Below are positions 34,508 to 45,100 of a stretch of 64,000 nt of DNA, piece after piece. The notes below the pieces were generated by a model. That model saw nothing but the letters and a program-made list of their open reading frames with translations, was not told where the DNA came from and made no database searches. Source of the DNA: Amoebophrya sp. A120 (Eukaryota > Sar > Dinophyceae > Syndiniales > Amoebophryaceae); NCBI GenBank assembly GCA_905178155.1, contig CAJINV010000002.1, positions 12,347,621 through 12,411,620 of the forward strand, written 5' to 3'. Made by a program: the position numbers and the translations under genes. The number at the start of each line of letters is the position of its first letter. Within the stretch, counting starts at the first letter, position 1.

Positions 34508-37500
34508 TCAGGGATAGTTTCCGCGAATCGCCTTGCCGTAGATTTCGACTCCGCTTAGGCCCAGATTGTAGCTGCCGGAACTATTCTTGCCCACTTGCAC
34601 CACCCGGAACGCACGGAATGCAGCATTTGGTAGTCCTTCTTGGTCGGTCCCGTTGATGGGCAGTGTGCAATCAAAGTACCTATTTTGTATTTTCTTTTTC
34701 ATGTAAAGCATGAGAAGGAGCACTGTATGCATAGATTCGATAATTTCTATTTATGATCGTACTGCGGTCCTCACACGACACGCAGCAACACAATTGAAAA
34801 AAAATGTATAGATATTGGCTTGCTCTTATTCACGTCATCAATGGAGGAGAAAGCGGGCGTGAAAAAAAAAAATCAGATGAAGTACGCAGTGGCTCCGCTC
34901 TTCCCGACGAGCAGCTTCGATTGCCGTTGTTCATCCAGCACTATCCACTTTGCGTTCGGGTCTTGGGGATCCTTGCTGCCCTGAAACTGCCACGAAACCA
35001 GGGCGTGGCTCGTCGTGTTCCTGGATCGTAAGCAATACCCAGCGCAGACAAACAGACGGTCCGTGAGCAAGTCCACCCCGAAGAAACTGTTCTCCGTATT
35101 TTGCGTGCGCAAGTTGATGGCCTCGCGCCCTACCAGGTCCTCCGACTTGCCAAACCCAACACCGGACTTCAAGACTTGGACTTGACCTGAAGCCATCACA
35201 AAATAAAAATAAGTAGTAAAGGCTTTCCCCCCGGTGCCCACGCGCCCGCGAATGAGACTGCCTCTGATGGACGTCGATCGGAATCACATTCGATTCTCAA
35301 AAAATCCCACTCTCACAAATTGACAGTCAAGCAACCCCTACTTCTTCTATCTTGAACTTTTCTAATTGGGGACGTCTACTAGGCGGCAAAAATGCATTCC
35401 TTTGTATCCCAGAAAGTACCTAGTCCCTGCGGATTTTTCCACGCGGCTGTTTTTCCCTTGGTCGCCAGAAAGAACAGAAGTCCGTTGGTGTCGAAGTCCT
35501 TCTCTTGCTCGAAAACGAACGGGTTATCGAGACTTGCAGCGCCACCGAGCACCGGTGCAGGTTTTGTCTCGATTTTCATGGTCTTCAATGGTGATTTTGG
35601 ATCTGCTAATGGCAAGGATTTTCTCCTACCGCCGGGCTTCACTGGAACCAGTGCGCGCATCTGTAGTTGATGTTGATTGATATTCCATGTGAACCTCGTC
35701 AAGTGGAAAAGTGAAGATACACGCGGCTAGGTTGTAGATTGGTAGACGCATGCATAGACCTTCCACATGCACATATAATCAAGCAAAAACGATAATTCAT
35801 AAATCAATTGTTGTTTACGAGTGAATTTCTGGGTTTGCATTCGTCGTGCACGCCACCGGGCTCGTAGGCCGACAGCCTCGAGGACAACGCTTCGACCACG
35901 AGGTGTTGCGCGTTTGCCTCGTGCAAAACCGGGTCCCGCGCTGCGTCCACGAGCGTTTGATGTTGCAAGAAGGGAAATCTCACTGCGTCCAGCAACGCGT
36001 CTACGTCGACTTCGTCCAGCGGCAGACCTGCTTTCACCTCGGGTTCCTTGTTCGGGTCTTCTTCTGCCCCGCCCTCCGCCCCCTCTTCGCCTTCTGCAGG
36101 CGCTTCGGCCGGTGGTGCGGCTTCTTCGCCGGCGCCCTCCGCAGCCCCCTCGGCTCCCTCCTCGCCATCGGCCGTGCCCTTCTCTGCTATGGTGACGCTG
36201 AACTGGATCTCGCCCATCGGCTGACCCTTCAGGCTCACGGTCACGCTGTAGACGGGCTGGTCCTCGGCCGCTTCCGCATTTTCCTCGCCCGCGCCGCCCT
36301 CACCGGTTTCTTCCGCTGTGGAAACCGGCTTGGCCTCCTTGGACGTTGCGTCCAGTGCCGGAAGCCCGAGCCTCTTCCGCGCGCTTGGAGACGAGGGCTG
36401 CTTGACGAAGGCTTCCCGCGGTAGGACACCTTCCGCAATGACTTCGTACCGCAGCGCGTTGTCGACTTTGACTTCCTCCGACGCGCCCTCCGTTTCTGCT
36501 GGCAGTATTTCCTTCAGCGCGCGAATCACCAGATCCGGGGCCTGCAGGGCAGAAACGTTGGTGTTGTACAGACTCGGCATCTCGAGGGACAATGCGTACC
36601 TGGCGTCGTGATCGAGATCGTGTCAGTGATAATCAAAAATTTACGCTTGTTTATCCAGCCAGTTACCTAAATTCGCAAAACAAATACTGCGTGTTACAGT
36701 TACTACATGCGCACATACAATGAACCTCCTGTCGGTTGTAGTTAGTGCGCGGTTTCTCAGTTTTAAGAGGCGGCCGTAAAAATAGCAGAAAGAAAGTCGG
36801 CATACCCTTCCTCCTCAGGAAACGGAAATTCTCCACGGGTGCCGGGCTCGATGGTTAACCTCTCTGTCGTCCTTGACGCGTACTTTTCATTTTCCGCTGG
36901 GTAATAACTGCCTTCGCAGATTGCGCAACCTGAAAAACATAGGAAAAGAAACAAACTGGCCCTCTGCCTCTTGCAGTAACACATAAACAGGTTGGCACTT
37001 TTGAAAATCTTCATAAAAGAACAGCAATAGTTGTCGTATCAGGTGCGCATATCGCAACAAAACAAATACAAACAGCTAAGATTGGCATACCTGACTCCAC
37101 CACGAGCACCTCGAACAATGCGGGCTGATTCACGAAGTACTGCGCTTCCATGATTTTCACGTTGTTTAGCGTCAGGGTCTGCTCTTTTCGCGGTAACCGC
37201 GTGCGCAGCACTTTGTTCACCAAGGAATACACTTCACCTTCGTCCTGCACCAGCAGATCGTCGTCTTGCAGCAGGGGCAGCAGCGTGGTCATCGGCAAAC
37301 GCACCAGTTTCGCGTGGTCGTCGGCGTTCAAATAGCAGTACTCGTTCAGCAGAGCCTGCCGCGCCATTTCGCAAAGATCGGCGGCACCCGACCCGAGAAG
37401 CGTAGCGTGATAGCTGTAGTTGTGAATGTTGATTCTTAATCGGTCTTACTTATCAATGCAACTTGTCGTCCCGCGTACATTGGAGTTTTACTCGAATTTC

Positions 37501-38666
37501 TTCATCCACATTTGTTTCGATCAAGTTCAAAGAGAAAAAGTCGAGCTGTACAAAAGAGTGGCGCATGTTTCCCGCGACAGCACGTTCTCCTCGATGTGCT
37601 CCAGCGTCTTGGCAACGAGGGATTTGACTGTGGTGCGTTTTTACGTCCTTGCTGCTGATCGATGTATCAAGCAAACCCAAACTGAGAAAGGCTAAGGCAT
37701 CATACTTATATCTTGGTCATCATGAACAAGGTGAAGATAGAAGGATAACCGAAAATCGGAGTTTTAGCGGAGCAGTGAGCAAGAACGTGCTGCATCAAAA
37801 CAAGAATTTTCTACTTTTGAGCAACGTGGCCACCGCGAACAGCGCTACGGGATCCATGATGTCCGGCTCTATTTCTGTCCAGTCTTGGTTGCAGTAGCAG
37901 TACCGCAGTGCGAGTGGCACTGCGTCGGTGAGGTCCAGCTCCTTCCGGACGATCGGGTCGTTTGGCAAGCTAGGAATAGTGATCTCATCTCCCCCGCCGC
38001 CTCCGCCTTCCTCGCCGCCACCTTCGGCTGGAGCGGCTCCTTCTTCGCCGCCTGCGGCTGCACCACCAGACGCGCCGCCGAGAATAAACTGCTCGTAAAA
38101 AAAGTCGCTGGCGGCACAAAGGATGACTTTATGGCACTTCCATTCTCGCGGTTTGCTGGGCGCAGCCGCCTCGCCTTCCTCACCTTCCGCTGGAGCCTGA
38201 TAGATTAGATCAAGATAGCCACGATTTCATGTTGTCTTCGTCTGCTATCGAATTAAGAGTGCGAATCCAATGTGCTTGCCATTGATTGTGATGGATTCCA
38301 TCTGCTTGCGTGCGATTCATTGCCATCCACCTGCTTGACACTTATGCTCTTATTTCTCTGCTTTCATGCATGAATGTTGTGTTCTTCTATACAGTTTTTT
38401 TTTGGTTTATTGTTTTTACTTGAAAAAAACACAAAAAAACGCACTTCAGCAGGCGGCGGAGGCTCCGCAGCTTCCCCTCCCTCTCCACCTTCCGCTGCAG
38501 CTGCATCTGGATCGGCTTCAACTGCTGGCAGCTTGATCAGGCAGTCACTCAGGCGCTCGTTCTGCCAGAAAAGCGGAAGGGTGAGCTGCTCGGGCACCGT
38601 TTCCTTGGGGACTTCCTCCTCTTCTCCCTCCCCAGGTTCCGCCGCTGCGGCTGCTTCGTCTGCCAT
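34508..38666 (-). CDS. BTB-BACK-F5/8C (BTBD9-like) protein, nine exons
   Basis: Likely adaptor protein: BTB domains bind cullin-3 or self-associate, and the C-terminal discoidin-like fold binds a partner. Exons: 38666-38445, 38196-37815, 37627-37552, 37413-37091, 36929-36806, 36599-about 35818, 35660-35420, 35186-34886, 34679-34508; about 870 residues. The BTB begins at PLFWQNERLSDCLIKLP and continues CHKVILCAASDFFYEQF, but is swollen by two Gly/Ala/Glu-rich inserts. BTB-BACK linker: LVAKTLEHIEENVLSRETCA. BACK: LLPLLQDDDLLVQDEGEVYS. After an acidic low-complexity region comes the discoidin-like module: FDTNGLLFFLATKGKTAAWK, SEDLVGREAINLRTQNTENS, HALVSWQFQGSKD, RAFRVVQVGKNSSGSYNLGL, then S-G-V-E-I-Y-G. 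Eight introns are GT-AG; the exon 6 donor is the least certain. Confidence 0.88.
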
Positions 38667-39199
38667 TCTTTCAAACGGTGGTATTTGTATTGGAGGGCGT
38701 AGTACACTTGTCTTTTTCTCTGAACTGCTGCAGCTAGGGTTCTTTTGCGCGCTTGCGCTAGTATGAACATCAATATCATGAGTACGTAGCGCCTTGGTGG
38801 ACTTGGTCCACGACGAGCAGTACCACTACTCAAGTACTTGCATGAGCAGGTGTTGATGCCCCATCATTTTTCAACCAACACTCAGATAAGAAGTATGCCA
38901 CTCTCGTGCACTCTGCGAATGCGTCACAAAAACTTCATCGATGCTGAGTTTTGCTGTCGCTCGGCATGTCGCTCCTTTTTCCATTGATTGGGCGGTTGTC
39001 CGGTGGCTTTTTATTTTTTCGCAGGGCGCCGAACCTTCGTCGCAGCTCAAACGTCAGCTGCTTTTTCTTTTTGGCACCAGGAAATAGATCACATTCAGTT
39101 TCAGGTCAGGGCACGGAAAGCAAACTCAATGGAAATTAGTCAGCGATCTTACTGCAAGTTGTACTCCGCAACTGCGAGGAAAAGAAGCGTCTTTATTTT
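38667..39199. other. Intergenic, no gene seen
   Basis: Short spacer between the start of the BTB gene and the stop of the interrupted EF-hand gene. Nothing supported. Confidence 0.4.
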
Positions 39200-42100
39200 C
39201 TAGGACGAACCTCGCGCGGGGCCGGCGCCGAAGACGCTCATGATCGTGTCGGAGGTGGGCATAAAGTCCCACCAGTTGCACCGGCAGTTGCAGGGCTCTT
39301 CGTCGATCAAGACAGACTCCTCACTCACCTCCTGCTTCCTCTCCTGCTGCGCGCGTACCTGTGTTTATGATTGTGGATGATTGTGTTATCCATCATCGTG
39401 AGCACTGACCAGGTCTGTGCATGTTCGGCGTGATCTTGATTTGCTCTAGATCTACGTTTGTATTTTCTAAGTTGGTGCGTGTGTAGTTTTGTTGATCTAC
39501 TCGCGTCCACCTTCTTCAGGGGGCGGAAAGTCCGATCGCGGAGCATGGGCTCGCGGGTCTCCGATTCTGAGCACTAGTTTGCACAGCGGTGCGTAGCGCG
39601 CGGAGTTTTTGCCCAGCGGGTTTGTGACTTGTGTACGTGAGGACTGTGTTTGCACATCGAGCGCATACATTGTTCACATTTGCATGTTTTCACTTTTCCC
39701 TTCTGGTACGACCCGCCGGCTGTGAGCCAGCCTCATGCTCGCGGGGGCGTTTTGCGCGCGAGGCGTCCGGGGGACGCGAGTTAGCCCTGTCAGCGCCGGA
39801 GGCGGCGTGTTCTTCCTCAGTGGTCTGCATGGTGAGCAGCCAGAGGTCCCGATCAGAGAGTGCGAGGATGATCGTCCCCGTGAGAGCAGGGTGGCGCTCC
39901 TTCCAGGCGCGGTGTCGCGCGGCCTGGGCCGTAGAGTCTCTGTCGGGTTTGAAAGGGAGCTTGCTGGTGTCGCGGAAGATGTCGTCCGGCGGGAGGGGCT
40001 TGCACTCCGCGACCACATAATCCGCTACGTCCGGCATAGACTTAATTTGGGCGAGCTCGTCGGGGCGCCAGAAGTTGAGGGCCTCTTGCAGGAGGTCCTT
40101 GCGGCTGAAGGCGTCGGCCGGGTTGCGCGCTGTGTTGGTATAGCGGTACCAGCAGCGGGCGTTGTTTTGCCTGTTGGCTATGGCTACCCGGTTCGCCGCG
40201 TTGCAGACGCGTCCTTGGCGGGAGCTCAGTTTGATGAGCGCGAAGAGCTCGACGGTGTTGTCGACGGAGACCATCGCCATGGCGTTTGCGAGGTCGGCTG
40301 CGTAGAGGCGCTGCGCGACTCTGACTGTGGCTGTCTCCAGAGTCATGATGTCGTAGCTGGCCGCCTCGTGGGCGTCCGGTAGCGGGAAGGTAAAGGCTTT
40401 GACCTTGCCCGTGTGCGTGACGATGACCCCCCCCATCCTCGGCGGGGCGGCGGGCCCGCGGTCAGCGGCGTTTGTTGCGTCCGGTGAGCGCCGGCCGCTA
40501 GCGTCGAGGTAGAGGAAGTTGACCCGGTGGTCGTGGTGTGCGAGCTCCAGTGGTGGGAGGTGGTCGATAAGACCACGGAGCGCGCGCACTGCGGTGGCGA
40601 GTGCGTTCCGCATTTGGCGGCTGCGGATGTTCGTGTTGAAGTACTCGTCTGCTGCCCACGGGTAGAGGTGTCGCACGAATTCCGCGCCGGATCTGCTTGC
40701 GTGGCAGATTACGTACTGGGACATGCCGAGTAGCTTCTGGATGTCCTTGATGAGGAGGGGCTGCTTGGAGTCGTGGGCTGTGAGGATCTTGCCACAGTCC
40801 TCCTTCGCTACTTGCACTTTGTCGGCCGGTGCCACCGCGTAGAGTGCGGTGGGGTCGCCCTTTTCGTCCCGTATCCACACATAGCGGATGCCGAGGGCAC
40901 GGACGGAGTTGCGGCGGTATGGTCCGGCCGCGTCGCAGGAGCCTTGGTTCCCGGCCGCCTTTTTGCTGAGGGGGATGCCGAGGGCTTCTACGATGGCGAT
41001 GTAGAAGTCTCGGCACAGGTGGTAAGTTTGCGGGTCAACCCCGAACAGCATGGCGTCGTCTATGTAAAGGCTGGAGACGCCCCCGCCCGCTTGGTGGATG
41101 CTGCGGATGGCCTCAGAGACGCGGCGTGCTGTGATGTTTATGGGGGGAGTTTTGTTAGGTTTTGGTCAGTTTGGTTTGCGTTGTGCGCGCATGCCCGTAC
41201 TTGTATCCCGCCCGGGGAGGCGGCGAGGGTGGAAGCGGATATACCTCCGGGCACGGAGTGGGTGTTGCCCATGTTCAGTACGTACGATTCCACGCGTTGC
41301 CATACCCGCATGTCGGGGTCGTAGAACGCGATGCCGTTGAGCTTCGGGTCGCGGCATGCGAAGGCGTAGTAGTACTTCTCGAAGTCTTTAGTGCCCATCT
41401 CTGGGATGACTCCTCCGCCCTTGTGTTTTTTGAGGGCTGTGTTCCAGTGCTGGACCTCGGCGATGACGTCGGCCCGCGAGGCCACGCTGGGCGGCTCGGC
41501 CGGCTTGCTTGGCGTGGCTGTGGGTTTTTGGGCTGCGACTTTTTCCAGCGTCTCCGAGGTTTGGCGCCAGGTTTCTTTGGCCGAGACGGAGCTCGGGAGG
41601 GTGTACGCGTCTTCGTGGCCGATCGGTCGCATGAAGATGCTAATGATTTCCTGCACTGTGCGCGTGCCCTTGATTTGGACTTTTTCGACGAGGCGGCTGT
41701 ATTGGTTTTGGTGCCGCGAGTCGATGACTTGGCGGATCTTCTCCAGCTCGACTTTTGGGAAGGCGGGGCTGGGTCGGATTTTGAGGCCCTTCCGAGCGAT
41801 GGGCTTGCGTAGTCCTTTCTTCACCATGTCGGTGCAGCCTTCCAGCAGCTTGCGCAGTACATCCGCGGGGAAGGTGCTGGACACGGGGGCTTCCTGGTCG
41901 AGGTCGAGTATGACCCGTTCCGCGTCTAGGAAGTCCTGGACTTCTTGTGGGTCGATGGCTGTGACCGTGGGGTCGAGGTCCCACACTCCCTCGGTGGGGT
42001 CTGCGTTTCCGATCGTGAGGACCCCCCGGGCGAGGATGTTGGGGAGTTTGGTGTCTCGGTGTCCGGCCCAGCTGATGAGCCTGCGCAGGGCGACGAGGTT

Positions 42101-45100
42101 GCGTTTGCGGTCGCCCCAGCTAAGTGCGGTGCGGACGTGGTCCGGTAGTGCTGCGAGGGGTTTCTCGCTCTCCTGTTGCGTGGATTTGCCTACGTTTTTG
42201 ACGTATGCGGTGGCTTCCCGGATGCGTTTTCTCCACTGCTCTTTGTTGGCTTCATCTGTTTGATATTGCGGATAGTGTCGTCGGGCACTGTGATGCTACT
42301 GGCCATTCTTGCCGCTCGTATGTAGTCTTTGACTACGAACAGCATTTCCCACGCCGCCCACCGCAGCTGGTTGGTGGTGGGGGGTTCTGCCGCGGCGGCC
42401 TGCGCCGCCGTGAGCTGGTCGAGCTCTTTTGAGGCCATGGGTTGGCTACGGGGCGAAAAAAGCGGGAAGTGCGTGTGGCACGTCCGTTCACAAAAGAGCG
42501 CAACTACTGCACCTGTCTACACTACGGCTTTTTTCACATTACTACTTTGCTCACATTACGTGGCAGCACGACACTACAAAGATCTTTATACCTCGCGTGG
42601 CAGGAGACGGGTTGTCCTCTCCTGCTGCGCGCGTGCCTGTGTTTATGATTGTGGATGATTGTGTTATCCATCATCGTGAGCACTGACCAGGTCTGTGCAT
42701 GTTCGGCGTGATCTTGATTTGCTCTAGATCTACGTTTGTATTTTCTAAGTTGGTGCGTGTGTAGTTTTGTTGATCTACTCGCGTCCACCTTCTTCAGGGG
42801 GCGCGGCGGAAAGTCCGATCGCGGAGCATGGGCTCGCGGGTCTCCGATTCTGAGCACTAGTTTGCACAGCGGTGCGTAGCGCGCGGAGTTTTCGCCCAGC
42901 GGGTTTGTGACTTGTGTACGTGAGGACTGTGTTTGCACATCGAGCGGATACATTGTTCACATTTGCATGTTGTCACTTTTCCCTTCTGGTACGACCCGCC
43001 GGCTGTGAGCCAGCCTCATCTTTTCCCCACTCGTGTCGGACGTCCCATTGCTGCTCCTCTCCTTCCCCCAGTCGTTATTGGGACGCCTCTGGCGCCGGTG
43101 GGGCGTTCGGTTGGTTCGCGGCTGCTGCGTATTCCGCGAGCAGCGCTTATTTTTCATCCCGGGACGCGAGCCGCAGTTTGTGCGTTTCTCCATTCTCGGG
43201 GAGGAAGTAGATGCTATCAGCGCCGCCCCCCATGCGGGCGACGTACGTTTATGTGGTGGAGGTAGAAGGCTATCTTCTGGAGGGGCTGGGCGGAGCTTCC
43301 CGCGCCCTGCCAGAGTTTCTTCTGCTCCGCCGGTGGGACCTCGTGCCACGGTTTCCACGTGGTGCGTGGTCTCTGGTTGTCTTTGGTGCCGCAGCCTTGG
43401 ATTTTGCGTTCCGCTAGGGCGCGTTCCTTGTGCTGCGGGGGCGCGTTATGGGGGTCATAGATGTATTTTTGTTGCGTCGCGTGGGCGAGCTGTTCCCATG
43501 TTTTTGTGGAGTCTTTCGGCTGGACTTGGTAGGCGCCCTTCGTGCCCTGGACGATGACGCCCCTGATCGCGCGGCTTCCCCGTGCTAGGTTGGTGTGCCT
43601 GCTCACGTGCAGAGGGGCTTTGCTGCCACTCCCTGCGGCCGTCGAGGCGGAGTGGTTTGCGAGTTGTTTGATGTCGTTGCACGCTGCGCGCTCCGCGAGG
43701 AACTGGGCGGGGCCTTGCTGGCGTTGGCCAGTTGTTGGGCCCGTGCTTTCGTGCCGTCGTCCCGTGTGGCTTTCGTGACCTTGTTGATGTCCTTGAACTT
43801 GACGTGGCGGCTGGTGTTCTCGTCGTTCGGTTCCGGGTACCAGACGGCGTCGATGGGCGGCAGGGTGATGTGCTGGAAGTCCAGCAGGTCGCAGGCGTAG
43901 TCCGCGAACCTAGATGCGGCCATCCATCCGCGGTCGCGGAGGAGCAGGCTGATGTCAGTGCGTTTGCCGGCTTGGATGCGTCGGCGTGCTTCCAAGGCAT
44001 GTCCTCGTCGGACGCTGTGTTCGGTTTCGTCACCCCCGTACGACGCGAGCTGCGGCAGCCATTGCGCGCCGGCCTGCGTGCAGAGGGTTTGGACTGCTTG
44101 CTTCGTGCCTGGGTCGCAGAGGAGACACAAGTCGGGCGCTTCAAGGCAGTTGTGCCCGATGTGTACTGTGCGTGCGGCTGTGGCTGCCACCTTGTCGGCC
44201 AGGATGAATACGGAGACGCGGTCTGCGAACACTTCGACGTCCTTGGGGAGGATGCTGTCGATGGCTCGTCTACGGCACCCGAGGAGGTGCCAGAGGTTGA
44301 GGGCCGCTCGCTCGGGCATTGGGATTTGGTACATGCGCGCCAGCGTGAGCGGGTAGGCCTTTGCGACGGGGCACTTCTCTGTGGAGTATGCTATCTTGAG
44401 TCGTTCGCGGGCCTTCTCGTAGGCCAGCGGGATGAACGCTTCGGCTTGGTGCAGCAGCACGGGTTGGGTGCCGTCTGGGCGCAGCGGTGGGCTTGCGAGG
44501 TGTTCGATCAGTTGGATGAAGAGTACGTCTGCTGTTTGGTGCCCTTGTTCGAGGACTTTGCCCATGCAGAACATCTCCACATGCTTAACATTGACCGGCC
44601 ACGCGTCGGGGTAGGTAGGCCACTTCTCCTTCGCGAATCGTCTCAAGGCCTCGGAGAGGCGGGCGTGGCACGTGAGGGCGCTTTCCTGCACGGCCATGGT
44701 GCTGCACTTGATCTCGATGGGGGTGAAGTTGCGTGTGAGCGCGGTGTCGCCCTTCTGGCGCTGCTGTTGTATTTGTAGCGCGACTGGGTTCTGGTTGACG
44801 TAGGCCGGGAGTGTGCCCGGCGTTGGTACCAGTGCGCAGGCCGAGCGGCCGGGTTGTTGGTGTTGCATGGTGGTTGTGGTGCGGTGGCAGGTTTTTGCAG
44901 ATGCCGGCAAGGGCTCCGATCGCGGTATGCGGGGGAGGTGGGTAGGTGATCCGGGTGGGGGGGTGATGCGTGGGGAGGTGATTCAAAGGGGTGGGGAGGT
45001 GATTCACACTCCTACCGCAGGAGACGGGTTGTCCTCTCCGGCTTCCCTCCCGGCTTAATGTCGCTGTCCTCCGGGTAGAACCATCCTGCAGCACGACCCC

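Larger units (their letters stand above)
39338..45039 (-). mobile_element. Two-unit tyrosine-recombinase retroelement (DIRS/Ngaro-like) inserted in an exon
   Basis: Two tandem units in the same orientation (minus). Unit 1, 42623-45032, carries a tyrosine recombinase. Unit 2, 39345-42615, carries reverse transcriptase plus RNase H. Both start (minus strand) GAGAGGACAACCCGTCTCCT and both end with the same roughly 395-bp tail. The 7-mer CCTCTCC (plus strand) occurs at 39338-39344, 42616-42622 and 45033-45039, that is at both outer ends and at the unit junction. This is what integration at a short crossover sequence by a recombinase would leave. RT/RNase H plus tyrosine recombinase without an integrase defines the DIRS order; the division into two separately bounded units is unusual. 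Confidence 0.8.

Noticed and set aside
39345-43019. Interpreting the two 395-bp repeats as long terminal repeats of one LTR retrotransposon
   Set aside because: The right copy lies in the middle, not at the right end of the element; no integrase or protease is present; and a tyrosine recombinase unit follows. Two tandem units with shared tails fit better.
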